Source: Cryptomeria japonica (Eukaryota > Streptophyta > Pinopsida > Cupressales > Cupressaceae). Taken from it: a stretch of DNA of 64,000 nucleotides. A program made the position numbers and the translations under genes. Shown piece after piece: positions 34,540-47,185 of this stretch. The stretch spans positions 189,863,619-189,927,618 of the forward strand of contig NC_081410.1 in the NCBI RefSeq assembly GCF_030272615.1, read 5' to 3'. The first letter of the stretch is position 1. Every line of letters starts with the position of its first letter. The notes beneath the pieces are model-generated. The model did no database searches, had not been told where the DNA came from, and saw only the letters and a list, made by a program, of their open reading frames with translations.

Positions 34540-36169
34540 CCCCCCTTAAGATGAACTTAGGGAGTAGCTAAAAAACAACTAAAGACTAAAAAAGCATGTA
34601 AAAAATGTAGGAAAGCAACAGTGGGTCCCGGAAACTAGGCCTGATGAGGTACCCAAGTACAATAAAATCTTTGTAAAGTGGAGAAAAAAGGAGAAAACCC
34701 TGTGGGAATAAAACTCCTCTCCAAGAAGAGATGAAAGCTCAAGTGAAGGACTAAGAAGCCTCCAAACAAGAGTGTTCCAAAAGATAGGAACAAAAAGAAG
34801 AGAATGCAGAACACCACAGAAGCATGAAATAGTTGCAAACATTGTCGAAGAGTAACTGCTGATCTGAAGAACCTCCACTGAAATAGAACATGACCAGGTA
34901 GAGAAGACTGTAATCTACATGAGTGCCTTCAAATGACACTACTCGAATTATCAGATGGCAAACAAAGGCAAACAACTAAACTCAAAGATACAGATGGCAT
35001 GAAACACCAAAGCCTGAAGAGTCGATCAATCAAACCAAGGAAGCATTTGAACAACAAGACAAACCTCCTCATAATGCGGAAAAGGGAGAGGGACAGGTAC
35101 ACTGAAAAGAAAGGCCAACAATAATTGCATGACGAAGAACCAGGAACATCGAAGGTGCATAGAAAGTACATAATGTCATGGAAGGAACAGTGAACACTCA
35201 CTTGACACACATCATGAGGCTAATGTCGTGGAAGGAATACTCACGTGACAAAGGTAGATGGAAAACAAAGGCAAACATCAACCCCCCATGGCACTTTATA
35301 AGTAGTGCATGTACAATAAGGCACAAGATGTGCAAAATCTCAAGTATACAATGTATGATGGCACTTTATCTCAGTGCATTTGCATAAATAAAATGCTACA
35401 ACGATCAGAAGAGATAGAAGACTAGAAACAAAAATAGCATCCAAAGACGAGACATCCTACTCAAAGAAAGAGATCCCAAGACTTGAAACATCCAAGATAT
35501 TCACCAGAGTGCTGAAAAACAAAAAAACTGAATAAAATATACATGGAGCAAAATCTGGAAAAAACACTCATATGATTGGAAAGTACACAGAACAAGCTTT
35601 CCAACAATATAAAGTTTTCGAAAAATGAAGTTTAGATGCTCAAGTGATGTCTCTCGGAGTGCAAAAATGAACCTCTGACATTGACAGAAAAAAATGTCAT
35701 CAAAAAAGAAAAATCAAAAGTTCAAACCTCTATATCTAGATAGAGCTCGGAAAGAGCTTTCCGACGATATAAGGTTTTCGAAAAAACACCCCTGTATGAC
35801 CAAAAGAAAGAAAAAACCCTCTTGTAGGGCATAAAGAGGGTAAAAAAAAAATTGACAAAAATTTTCTGTCGCATTTGCAGGTACAACCATATGGATTTTC
35901 ATGCCTCGAAAAATGTGCCAATAAAAAATCATGCCCCAGATGCCCTTGTCACCGAAAATAGGCAAATTATATATCAAAATTCATGGAATCAACCTTCTGA
36001 ATCCAATTGTGAGGTCCTTTTGGCACCAAAATGTACCAAAAATCAGCTACCTCCATAAATGGAAAAAAACAATTGCACAAACCCCTGAATACATAGATAT
36101 GAAGAACAAGGCCCAAAATCTCTCATGAACAGAATAGGGACATGTAGATATGGAGCTCTGATACCATAT

Positions 36170-36493
36170 TGGAGTTGAGGAAATATCAACTCTACAGCTC
36201 CCAAAGATCACCTGCATGCAAACCTGTCACAAAAGGAGAGAAGCAAAAAAGCTATGGAGGCCAGAATTCAGAGATCCAGAAAAGAGGAGTCATATTGATT
36301 GTGCAACAAGAATGCAATTCAATAATTACAGTTGTTATAAAATTACAAAGAGAATCCTTATAAAAGGATACTCGAAACCCTAAAGGTGAAAACCCTAAAG
36401 AATTATAAGATTCCTAAGTTTAGCTTAAGCATATAGTATAATAGACTAATAATTAAATAAATAATTATTAGCTAATAAAAGATTACTCGAACA
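36170..36493 (-). repeat. 5' LTR of the copia-like element
   Basis: 324 bp, about 97% identical to 34216-34539. Minus strand starts TGTTCGAGTAATC and ends CTCCA next to the initiator-tRNA-type primer-binding site. It carries the same TATA-like ccttttataagg, the presumed promoter. Confidence 0.92.
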
Positions 36494-36848
36494 AATAATA
36501 AACAATAAATCATAAATTATAAACAATAAATAATAATAATAAACTGTAATAAGAAATAATGAATATTAAATAAATAATCAACATATAAACTATAATTAAT
36601 ATTAAAAATTACATAAAGTGCATCCCACTAAAATAAATTGTGAAATAGCGCTAACATCTAATCAAGACTCATTACTAGCAATAGGGTAATCAAATATTGT
36701 CCTCATGACAAATTTGACGGGGTAAAAATATAAAGATTAGATAATTGTCCCTAAGTTAGGACAATGGCTAGGATTAGGTATATATAATTTGGGCCTTGCA
36801 TTATCTCCTTTTATCACCATTGGGAATTATAAAGGCACGCTCAGACCT

Positions 36849-36856
36849 GTGGGACC
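36849..36856. other. hAT target site duplication, left copy
   Basis: GTGGGACC, identical to 49600-49607. It lies in host-LTR sequence homologous to the stretch CCTGGTCTCACAAG of the LTR at 55845. Confidence 0.9.
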
Positions 36857-37360
36857 CAAAGATTACTTTAGTGGCGAATATTCGCCAATGGCAAATTTTT
36901 CACGTCGGCGACCTAGGAAATGGCGAATATTTTGTACCGAGTGGGGGTGGCCATGTCGCCAGAACATTATCAATTTTCGTCAAATTCACGGATCGATCGC
37001 CATATGTTTTATGTAATTAAATGTTTCTATGTGGGGATTTCGCCAATACAATATACGGTGGACACACGGTAAATTTAATTTTTTCACCTACACTCGCCGA
37101 GGTTGCCTTAATAGACGACCATAATTCGCCTATAGGCATGTGAAGATTTGTTAGCTAGGAGGACCCAATTCACCCGACATTTCACCAACACGTGTCTCCA
37201 TTCACCCCAACTTTCGCCAACTATATTGTATTTGCCAATTATTTGGACGACCCATAATCGCCTCGAAAATTACATAAGTCGTGTTATAGTTATGCGAGAT
37301 TCGCCAAATATTTGTATACCAATAAAATTCTAGAAGAATTCGCCATATAAGGATTGGTAT
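36857..37360. promoter_or_regulatory. Left terminal and subterminal transposase-binding region of the hAT
   Basis: TIR at 36857-36870, then about 500 bp with many copies of ttcgcca/tggcga in both orientations (for example gtggcgaatattcgccaat, cggcgacc, gattcgccaa, aattcgccat). Clustered short subterminal motifs are the binding sites of hAT transposases (shown for Ac). The same words occur at the right end. Confidence 0.7.
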
Positions 37361-37366
37361 AAATAC
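37359..37366 (+). promoter_or_regulatory. TATA box of the hAT transposase gene
   Basis: ggtaTAAATAcatgc at the inner edge of the left subterminal region. It is followed by a leader (about 37390-37494), a donor (aaag|GTGAGTG, about 37495), a T-rich acceptor (tttttttggcag, ends 37722) and the ATG at 37739. This suggests a 5'-UTR intron of about 230 bp. Confidence 0.55.
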
Positions 37367-37738
37367 ATGCAAAGATCAAATCCATCTCTACACAATCTGG
37401 TGGGTTCTAGGCTCTGAATTCTGATCAATAGCGAAGTTTCAGACTAAGGAAAATCATTGTTGTTGACTGCATTGGCGACTGCTAGTGACCTAAAGGTGAG
37501 TGATCATATTTTTGAAGTGTTATAATGTTATTCTGAATTTATCTATATTTGTTTGCACTGTTGAGTTCATTTTTATTCAGTGGCGAACCGTATGTGCCAA
37601 GTGGTCAGCTGAGACATTCAGACCTCAAACATCTAGATTGTAGGTCGTAGGGCCAATGAAACATATATTATACTTTATAGTCTATTATTGCTTCTTCAAC
37701 AAATTGATATTTTTTTGGCAGCCTTTATTTCATTGGAG

Positions 37739-40449
37739 ATGTCAAACATGAAGAAGGGTAGGAATCCTGAATGTGGGGAAGGTCATGAGAGGCCAACAAA
37801 AAGCAGAACGTTGTTTTTGTACTTTGGCTTTGGAAAAGATTGTAGTGAAAATTAGGAAGGTACATTATCACAAGTACAAGTACAAAATTTGCAACCTACA
37901 CCACATGTTGAAGGCGACGGCGAACTTGATATCTCAGATCAGGATGGTCTTGAAGAAGATTATCTGGTAGATGCCCAAGTTAGCCGGAATGATATAATCG
38001 ACTTGGGTGATAATGTCATTGATGATAATGCATGGAAGGGGAAAATAAAAGTCAGATCAAAAAAGGATGAACCACAATCAAAAAAGGATCAGGAGTGGGA
38101 TATGTCAATGAGGAATTTTCAAATTAACTGGGCATCAAAGCATCCATTCATTGAGCCAGTGGAGAATCCAATTGAAGGCGAGCCTCCAATAGAATGCAGG
38201 TGTAAGATTTGCACTTGAAAACATAACAAGGAAATTAGGTTGCAGCTAAAATTTGACACCATAGAAAAGCATATGGGTAAAGTTTATGAAAAACAAATGA
38301 TAGACGAAGTTGAAAAATCAGTGATAAGATGGAAAACAAAGAAGGAATGTAAGCATGTGAGGAATGCCGAAGAGTATTATTTTCATGAGAAAATACAAAC
38401 GAAGCTTGCTGAAGTTAAAGGTTCTATTGAAGCTAGTTTTGGAAAAGCAATGCAAATAGAACAACTGAGAAAAATTGTTTAGTTAAGTGTTATTTTTTTT
38501 TATTTTGAGCAGAGGGTGTGCTATGACAAATTCCCCATCAATTAGTGGTTTATTACACTTTTTGAAAGTTCCTAACTATCCTAATAGACACTGATCAGTA
38601 AACAGTGGATGGGAATGGGCAAGTTGTCTTGCTGAGGTTGAAAAAGAAGATGTAAAGGAAAAAATAAGAGTCAAACTTTATTGCATTTTCTTTAGATGAA
38701 GTTACGACAGTAGACAATACTTCATGGGTATGCATGCATGTTCATACTATAGAGAATCATACCCACCAACCTCATCTACTATATGTTGTTGAAATGAAGG
38801 AGAGTGCGACAGCAGAAAATTTATTTCAACTAGCAAAGAGAAGTTTAATTGAATATGGAGGTATGGATGACATGACGGTTGCCAAAAAATTGGTTTGTGT
38901 TGAAGCGGATGGAGCTTTAGTAATGCAATGTCACAGGAACGGTCTTTGTACAAAGATTGAAACTTCATTTGCACCATACATTACTGCACTTCACTGCATG
39001 GCTTACAGAATGAATCTAGATTTTGGAATTGTGAGCAAGTTTGCTTCAGTAAAAAAATTTAAAATTTTAATCAAAGAGCTCTACTCACACTTCTGTCGAA
39101 GTCCCAAGCGATTTATGGAATTTCAACACTTTGCTGATGGAATAACTGATGGGAACAAGCTTCTCAAGGATAATAATACCAAATGGATCTCTTTGGATGG
39201 TCCAACGCATCGAATTTTTTCAGAATATCCATCCTTGATTGGACTATTTCACACAACTCGCGACGAATCATATCAATAAAAACTTCCTGACCTTCTTCGG
39301 AGGTTAAGTAATCTAGAGACACTCTTAACTTTAGCAGCTCTTATGCCCATGCTAGAGAAAATGAGGAATATTATGAAGGCTGCCTAAAAAAGAGCTCTCT
39401 ATATTGCAGAATATGCTACGCTGCGTAAAATGACATGCATGACCCTCAACAATCTCTATCGAAATCAACCAACACTATTTGATGAAAAATTTGTTAAGTG
39501 GAGGACACTCACAGATTTGAACAATCTTGATAACTTTTTACAAATCGGTGCAAACAGGGAGGTATGTACCAATGTATGGGGAGTTGAGATACCAATGCAC
39601 TTCTATGCCACGGTCAACCCCAAGGAACTAGGAAAGCGCCCCAGGAAGCAACTAGCAAGAGTTACAAGGGAAGATTTCAATAAGATTGTTGAGACTGTAA
39701 CTACTTCTGTGAAGAAAAATGTGTATGATCTTTCCTCACAAATTAAAATCAGATTCCCTCCTAACAACCTACTCAAAGCCATGTCTATTGTGTTTCCTCA
39801 ATATTGGAGCCTCAACAATGCAGTTGATTTTCAAAGTAATCTACTGACTTTGATAAAACAATTTTGCATATCCAAAGAATTGAATGGAGTAACTATAAAT
39901 GGAATATTAGATGAAACTTGTCTTCGAGAGAAATCATCTTGTTGTGTATACACTATGAGAGAACAATATGGCACAATGGAGAACCCCCACGAAGAGGGAT
40001 CAGTAACAAGGCTTTGGAAATATATAGCTGAGAATGCAGCGTTGCATGATTCAATGCCAGAATATTTGAAGCTTGCTAATTTATGTCTTACCATGATATT
40101 GGGTTCAGTGGAAGATGAGAGAGTTTTCAGTGCTTTGGCATTCCTAAAATCAAAGCTAAGAAACAAACTAGACAAAAATTTGGAAAATTGCTTGAGGCTC
40201 TATACATCTAGGTATGATGTCCACACTTTTCCTTACGATAGGGCACTACAAATCTGGAGGTCCAAATGTGAAATAAGAGGTTTGGGCAACACTTCAAACC
40301 AAAGTGCCAGTGGGACTATTGACTCATGTACTAGACCTACTGGTAGCATTGAGATGCAGTTCAACGAAGGTATGCAAACTCAAAGTGAAGAAACCATAGA
40401 CAAGAATCAAGAAAGCTCTGAATTTGATGAGGATGAATGGCAACTATAA
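37739..40449 (+). pseudogene. hAT-superfamily transposase, broken
   Basis: ATG 37739 (MSNMKKGRNPECGEGHE) opens a frame with an acidic N-terminus, a possible metal-binding segment (WASKHPFIEP, IECRCKICT) and a basic linker. After a frameshift between 38482 and 38690 the RNase-H-like core follows: FIAFSLDEVTTVDNTSW (Asp at 38695), KLVCVEADGALVMQ (Asp at 38908), HCMAYRMNLDFGI, HFCRSPKRFMEFQ and TKWISLDGPTHRIF. Then comes the C-terminal dimerisation domain LANLCLTMILGSVEDERVFS with ALAFLKSKLRNKL (Glu near 40117), ending TAA 40447. The D-D-E residues remain, but stops at about 37853 (TAG), 38216 (TGA), 38480 (TAG), 39277 (TAA) and 39385 (TAA) kill it. It cuts and pastes DNA between the TIRs. It resembles the ZNF862/KIAA-type branch of hAT more than Ac (recollection of wording only). 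Confidence 0.9.
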
Positions 40450-41310
40450 GAGATTGGTATTTATTAATCTTATTACTGTATCTCATCATTCATATTACTT
40501 CTTGCAATTAAAATTTAATATTGATTTGTAATTGCATTTTTTAACTTTCTATTTCCAGATTTAAAATAGCATAATAAAAGACCATAATGTGTTTATTGAT
40601 ACAAAGATGTTTATTGTTTATTTAGACATGTTTGAGAGCTTAGATTTTCATTATTTATTTTAAAATATAGCCATATGATACAATTCATTCAATAGTAATA
40701 CACCAATCTGTGTGATTCTCCATGCAAAACTCAATACAAAGTTTTAAAACCCTTTGCAAATGACCCTGAATTCCCCTTTATAGAAACAAGGGAGCAACAA
40801 CAGCTTCAGGTTGAATTGCAACATGTGAAGACTCAACATAAAAATCACAAACTCAACACAGATTTACATGGCCATCACAGGTCGGATTAGCAATTCAACA
40901 ATTGCTACATGTCTGATGTCTCTTGTTCAAAAAATAGAGTTCAAAATTAAATATTAATTCACGCCATGACAAATTAAATATAGATAATAGCAGTGCCCAA
41001 AAATTAGAAATAGAGAAATGCAGAAATGTTAAAGCTTGGGAGAATTTGAGAATACAAATTTACAGGTTGAAGTTTTGCACTATACATCATAGATTCATAG
41101 GCTGGATTAGCAATTTAGCAATAGTTAGTGCTGGTTTTTTCCTATTCATAAGACAGAGATTTTAAGTGATGCCAAATTCCAAACAGAAAAAACATAAAAC
41201 CTTGAAATTAAGAGTAAAAGAAGAAAACAATGCAATACATACTATGATTCTTAAGATTTTTGTGCCAATTTTTGTAGGGTGCTCCACTCTTCGTCTAATG
41301 GAAGGTCAAT
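40450..41310. other. Spacer inside the hAT element
   Basis: AT-rich, with no supported gene. It separates the convergent 3' ends of the transposase (40449) and the cargo gene (41314). Confidence 0.6.
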
Positions 41311-41313
41311 ATT

Positions 41314-44300
41314 CTATAAACTATGGAAAGTCAACTGCAACTTCGTCAACATTCCATATTTAGAAGAGTGACTTGACATCACTGTTTCACCCAATACCGA
41401 ATTCAAAGTTGTAAATGGTTGGATGAATTCCAGAAAGCTTTGGGGAGTTTTGTCCTTAGGAAGCAAGTCTAAATCAGACTTCATTTTTATCTCCATGCTT
41501 TTTTTGTAAGCTTCTTTTTCAATGAATTTATTTGATGGGTCAACGGTCTTAGGAAAACCAAGTTTAATCAAATTAGTTTTCTTTTCTTGCAGCTTCAATA
41601 TCTTTTTGCCACATTTATCAATAACTTCTGATGTTTCCCTTAGTTTTTGGCATTTTTGAATGATAGATGATGTCTTAACTGTGGCATCAATGTGGCTCTT
41701 AATTCCCTTGGATGCCAAGTAGCTGTCATTGGTACTGTAGAGTACTTGCGGAATCTGTTTTGCCATATCCTCTTTTGAATAAACATGTATGCTCTTCTCA
41801 AAGTGCCCTTTGATTTTCATATAAATTACTCTCAGACTTTCATTCAATTCAAACCATTCACACAACTTGTCACTCCTCTACATTATTTGCCGCCAAATGT
41901 TTTCTTGTATATACTTCATTGTATTTTTCATATTATCTTTCAATCTATCCTCCAAAGTTTTAATTTTATCATTTGCATTGTGCAAGTCTTCTTTCATTTG
42001 TGCATATTTTTTTATTTCTTCCTCTACTTCCTCTTGCAAATGTTTTTCTTTTTCCTTCTTATGATCCAATAGGTCCTGTGTTTTTCTTATTTCAGCAACA
42101 GCAGACTCATAACTTTTGTATAATTTTTGAAAACTGGCTCTTTCCTCATCAATTTTTTTATTGCTTTTAGCCAGTTTTTCTCTCAGGTCCTTCAATTCTG
42201 CATCCATCTTTTCTTGCTCTGCAATTTCTATTGCAGAGCTTGAATTTTTTATCCTTTTCTATAAATCATTGCACTTGTTATCTGCTACTTTCCTCTTTGA
42301 TTTTTTGTTTGCCAAGTCTGCTTGTAACTTTTCTATTTGTTTCTCCAGTTTATTTTTTTCTCTCTCCACCTTTAGCAGTGAAGTGTAGACCACTTCATTA
42401 GTCCTTTTTGACACACTAATTTTGTCCACATTATGTACTTTGGAAAAATCCATTTGGAGGGTGCTAACTTGGAATTCAGAGGGATCTATCTGACTGTGTG
42501 GTGGATTTTTATCTTTAGTTGGGGGCATAAAAACCATGAACTCCATCATATCTTTGTGTGGGTCATATGTTGGAAATACCTTGTTCCTTGCAGGTTGTTC
42601 GTCTAAAACTTCAGTCAAGGCAACCCTATGAAATGCTCTCTTTTTTTCTTTATTTGCATTTGTTGTATGCTCAAATTTTTCATAGTAATCACGAAATTGA
42701 AAATCTAGGCTTGCTGAACCAATTGAATGTTTGAAAGGTGGCATAGGAATAACAGAGGCTCTAGTTCCACTTATGCTTGTGGTTTTAACTAATGCATTAC
42801 TAGAATTACCAACAACCTTTCCTGATCATGTCCCACTAACACTTTCATGTGTACTTTTCATAATCTTTTGAGGTGTGTGATCTGAAGCTGCAAATGATTG
42901 ATTTGTAGTGTCAGTGGCACTTGATATAGGATTCTGAATAGTATGAGTATCTACCACTAGTGGCCTCTTGCGAGAGATATTTTGTTGTAGCCCTTGTCCA
43001 ACACCAAGGACACTAGTATCAGTAGTAGTAGCCATGCCAACCCCACCAAACACAACGGCACTTGACTGAACAATAATAGGAATACTATCCCCAGATTCCC
43101 CACCAGTGGAAGTGGCACTTGATTCACCACCAATGGGAATACCATGATGTGGTGGTGGTTGTGGATTTGAACCTGAAACAAATGTAGGTGGACCCTGAGG
43201 GTAATGAGTAGTACCTTTTCGTGATGAATCTAAAGAATCAATTCCAATGAATGGTTTAACAGGAGCTTTTGATTTTGTATCTAATGGAAGTTGTACCTCA
43301 AGTGGATACCAAATGCCTTCTCCTCTGGGACCTAGACCACCACCTTCAAAACCCATTTTTTCCACAATGTTTGCCCCTTTGCTATATATTTCTTTCATGG
43401 ACTCATTGACTCCACCTAATCTTTTAGGGACTGTAGTAGTTGTTGGAGTGGGCTCAACCTCATACTCATCATCATCTTCACTCCTATCATATGTTGTTAT
43501 GGGATGCTCCATATTCCACAATTTGCTAAACTCTTCATCCTCGTCGATGGTCTCAAATTCTGCACTGGTCTTTGGTTCACCGAGATTCTTCCTCATAGTC
43601 CAAAAATCATCTATTTTGGTTTGAGTCCGGTAACTCTCTTTACATTCTTGCAGAATTGATTTGGGAATAGATTTGTTAGATGGATTAGCAGATTTTTGGT
43701 AGAAATTGTAGGACCTCCTATTTTGGATGCTCTGGCCCTCCTCTGTTGTCCTCTATGTGTGCAATGCCATAATTTGTGATGACATTTCTATCGTTGAAAT
43801 GTTATTGTCAGCGGCAATTCTCTCCATCTCTTTTTTTACCTCATCCCAGGAGTCCATGATTCTAAGCTTTTCTAGCAATGGTTTACTTTCATGTTGACAT
43901 AACGCTGAAGAGTTCCCATTTTTCTTAAGCCTTGCTTGAACTACACCGATTGGATCATACTACTAGAGACCCTCATCACCAAAGCTAAAAATTGTCAAAA
44001 AATCATGTGCCACATTGAATGTTTTTCTCTCAAATGTGAACCCTCCACATGAGAAAGGCAAGGAAGGAAATATGCTCTTCTTTTGCTAACCATGGAAGTG
44101 CCTATCTGTGCTCTCTAACTGTCGTACATATTCCAATGCAAATACCCTCTCTGTCACATGTATTGGAAGTTTGTATGGTTTTACTGTTGATCCGTAAAAC
44201 CTTAACACAGTGAATTCTTCCATGAAGAACCAGTCAGCCAATTGTATTTGACTTCCGATTTGAATGCAATTTCTACAAGACATGGGCAATCTAAGCATTG

Positions 44301-45313
44301 GAGTGCTTGTAATTTCATTATACATTGGTACCAAAAAGAAGTCTACAAAATGGTTGTAGTTCTTTCTGTTATCATGCATCCTTATCTTTGGTGTCCATTC
44401 ATATATTGGACACTTTGTTTTGTTCCGAGTCTTCTCATCAATCTTATAGTTCACTATTTGAAGATTGTTGGTTTCAAATATTGCACGATACTTGGATAGA
44501 AGGAGATAGCACAATTAGGATGAGAACCTAAATGTCTTACAGGAACCTTTTTTGATCATTAGTAATTGTTTTTGCATGGATTGAACAATGTGCTCAATAA
44601 AATTATATCTTACAGGCTGACCTACACAATGGATATTAAAAATCATTTCAAAAAGGCTTGCACCCACTTCCCTATCATTTTCCAATCCCCGGAAAAATGA
44701 CAGCAAGGAAATAGTATCCCCAACCCATGGAACAAAAATGTTAGAATCATAAGGAGGCTTATGATTCTGATCCAACAGAGTACCACGCTTTATTAGAGCT
44801 TTGATAAATGAATCTCTGCGACTTGGATCGAGACTCTCATAATTCTCTGCCAGCTTTCCTAGGTCAATTTGGACGTTTGAGTTTTGTGCTTCAAACCCTA
44901 GGTTCAACAAACGAGCAAATTCTCCCACGTTTATGGATAGAATTTCCTCTTTTGTATTTGTACTGACAATTGCTTTTTTACCTTCATCATAATTTTCGGC
45001 ATAGAGCATGACAAAATCAGGGCAAGGGAATACTTTAGGTAACACCATGCTTCCCAATCCAGCATCCCACGATGCGATTTTATTTGTTCTTTGTTTTAAT
45101 TTTGAGTTGAGAACAATAAATTCTGTCTTGGATGGATCTGTTGCCTTAATAGATAATGCATATCTAATATCTATGATACACCTTTCACCATGGATAGCAG
45201 GGTCATAAATATCATGGTATTCATCAGTGAAACCTGGTGTTTTAACCAATTCGGTTAGGTACATTTTTTTTCACTTGGCTTCCTGTTGAACTATTGCTTC
45301 CCGTTTTCCCCAT
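41314..45313 (-). pseudogene. hAT cargo gene, about 1,330 codons, unknown protein with G-patch and long coiled coil
   Basis: Candidate start ATG 45313 (MGKTGSNSSTGSQVKK); a one-base slip in an A run near 45264-45271 joins it to a frame continuing to TAG 41314. Within that frame there are eight stops (TAA 44515, TAG 44086, TAG TAG 43960-43965, TAG about 43753, TGA 42826, TAG 42259, TAG 41878) and no further frameshift. Seen in order: folded-looking N-terminal region (INVGEFARLLNLGFEAQ, FVPWVGDTISLLSFFRGLE, PMSCRNCIQIGSQIQLADWF); acidic stretch; G-patch-like GANIVEKMGFEGGGLGPRGE (about 43345); Ser/Thr/Gly/Pro linker; long Lys/Glu-rich coiled coil (about 42400-41890); charged C-terminus (SKEDMAKQIPQVLY). 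I do not recognise the N-terminal domain. Antisense and convergent to the transposase within the same transposon. Possibly an accessory or captured host gene; no function assigned. Confidence 0.7.
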
Positions 45314-45720
45314 CGTTGTTATTGTTAATAATTCAAAATAATGCTAGATACAAACCTGAAAATGCTAACCCTCAAATTGGACCACGAGATTAAAAAAATT
45401 TAAAAAGGCGGGATGTGTTCTAGATTTTACTCAAAATTTCTATTTCACTAGATTGGCACAGACAGTCTCCTTTGCAACTCGCATTCCTCAATCTAGTAGT
45501 TGTTTCTGAATCTCCCTCGATTTACTGGTTTGTCCATGAAATGAAATACGATTATGATTTATGAGTTACTTATTTTGAAAACTCTGAAAAGTACAAAAGC
45601 AATACTTAGGGCAAAATATCTAGAATCATGTTGTAATTTTATTAATTATTATTAATATCTATTCGTCGTCGAAGGACAAAACATTATTACTTCAGTCTAA
45701 ATTCTGAGGACATTAAATAT
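45314..45720. other. Upstream region of the cargo gene
   Basis: AT-rich leader/promoter region on the minus strand. No clear TATA box could be chosen. Confidence 0.35.
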
Positions 45721-45721
45721 A

Positions 45722-46310
45722 AAACGTTCAATTCTGGGCGAAGTTCTCACTAATGTGTTCACTTCCCACATTCGGGCCAAAATCCACCCTAAGTCTGTTT
45801 AATCATTTTAAACTTTTTGGGATTGTTTTTTAAATCTGTTTAATCATTTTAAACTTCTGCTTGAAAAAGAGCTTTATAGACTTAATTATATTTAATTAAA
45901 TTTAAAACGTTCAATTCCAGGCAAAGTTCTCACAAATGTGTTCACTTCACACATTCAGGCCGAAATCCACTCTAAGACGTTGATCTTTGCTCATCCAACG
46001 GACGATGGTACCTGTTGTCAGATGTCGTGGGTCCCATGACTTCTGTCACTTTTCGAGCATGTCACCACACTCGAGTCACTTTTCAAAACTTTTTTTTAAG
46101 TCTGTTTAATCATTTTAAACTTCTGCCCGAAAAAGAGCTTTATAGACTTAATTATATTTAATTAAATTTCAAACGTTCAATTTCGGGCGAAGTTCTCACA
46201 AGTGTGTTCACTTCCCACATTCGGGCCGAAATCCACCCTAAGTCGTTGATCTTTATTCATCCAATGGACGATGGTACCTGTTGTCAGATGTCGTGGGTCC
46301 CATAATAAGA
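45722..46310. repeat. Triplicated block inside the hAT element
   Basis: A segment beginning aaacgttcaatt and continuing gggcgaagttctcac, gtgttcacttc, cacattcgggcc recurs at 45722, 45904 and 46171. A second segment (tctgtttaatcattttaaac ... gagctttatagacttaattat) lies between copies at about 45798-45903 and 46090-46165. Copies 2 and 3 share a further 60 bp (gttgatctttg/attcatccaa ... cagatgtcgtgggtccca). It looks like an array of degenerate units of about 180-270 bp. Confidence 0.85.
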
Positions 46311-47185
46311 GACATTTAAAGATGTGCAATAGTTTGAGATAACTATTAAATATAATGTTAATAGTATTTGTAAAAATATGAAATTCAAAAATAGCATAGA
46401 ACATGAAACTTAGTTTCTAGAATTAAAAAAATAACTAAATAAAAATATAAATTTTGATATACAATTTGAAAGGTAAAAGTTTAATATAAAAAAGAAAACA
46501 TTCAATATTAAATCTCAAATATTAATTTAAAGTTTAACAAAAAATTTTAAAAATATGTTTACGATATATAATTTTGAAAAATAGTTTTAAAATATATATA
46601 AAAGTTCAATATAAATTTAGTGTAATATAATTTTTAATTTAATTTAATTTAATAAATAAATAAAGACTCAAAATATATATAAAAGTTCAACATAAATTTA
46701 TTTTAATATAAATTTTAATTTAATTTAGTTCAAATTAATTTAATAAACAAATAAAGACTATAAAAAAATTATATGATTGTATTTACAACAAAGTTTATAG
46801 CCTCTATGAAAAATCCACCCTAAGCCATTGATCTAATTGAGTCTAATCCTATTCTCTAATTGAGTCTAGAATCTTGAATTTTCTTCTAATGACCTTGGCC
46901 TTGAGTCTAATAATGTGGTAAATCTTATTGATAAACCTCCTAAGGACCTATGCAATATGCATTACCTTTGATCCTAGTGAGACTATTGAAATTTGAAACA
47001 CCTGAGACTATTGAAATTTGAAACACCTGATGGCCCACTATAAGTCTATATATCACCTGCAAAGATCAAAGACATACTCTCACGAGGGGTTCTCATTGAT
47101 GATTGATCCAACATGTATGGTGAATGTAATAACTTAAGAATATCTTTATACTTTACAATTGCATGAAGTAACATATTGATATGAT
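46311..47185. other. AT-rich spacer with a 25-bp tandem duplication
   Basis: 46320-46800 is very AT-rich with degenerate internal repeats (ataaaagttcaatataaattta-type words around 46590 and 46690). At 46978-47027 the unit tgagactattgaaatttgaa... (25 bp) is present twice, identical. No gene. Confidence 0.6.

Larger units (their letters stand above)
34216..36493 (-). mobile_element. Non-autonomous copia-like LTR retrotransposon (2,278 bp)
   Basis: Two 324-bp direct repeats (34216-34539 and 36170-36493) with TGTTAG...CTCCA ends on the minus strand. They flank 1,630 bp with no recognisable gag or pol frame. The minus-strand order is 5' LTR, PBS (TGGTATCAGAGCTCC, 36166-36152), internal, PPT (CTTAAGGGGGG, 34550-34540), 3' LTR. 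About 10 of 324 LTR positions differ by eye (about 3%). Possible target duplication AATAT/AATAA (one mismatch). Priming and packaging would depend on an autonomous copia relative; the size lies between TRIM and LARD classes. Confidence 0.92.

Noticed and set aside
34579-35210. Overlapping hydrophobic minus-strand frames inside the copia-like element
   Set aside because: Three mutually overlapping frames rich in Phe/Ser/Cys with no gag/pol motif; no evidence of a real protein.
36841-36856. CAGACCTGTGGG as the start of the hAT terminal repeat
   Set aside because: ACCTGGTCTCACAAG is present in the uninterrupted sister LTR, so this is host sequence and target duplication. The TIR starts at 36857.
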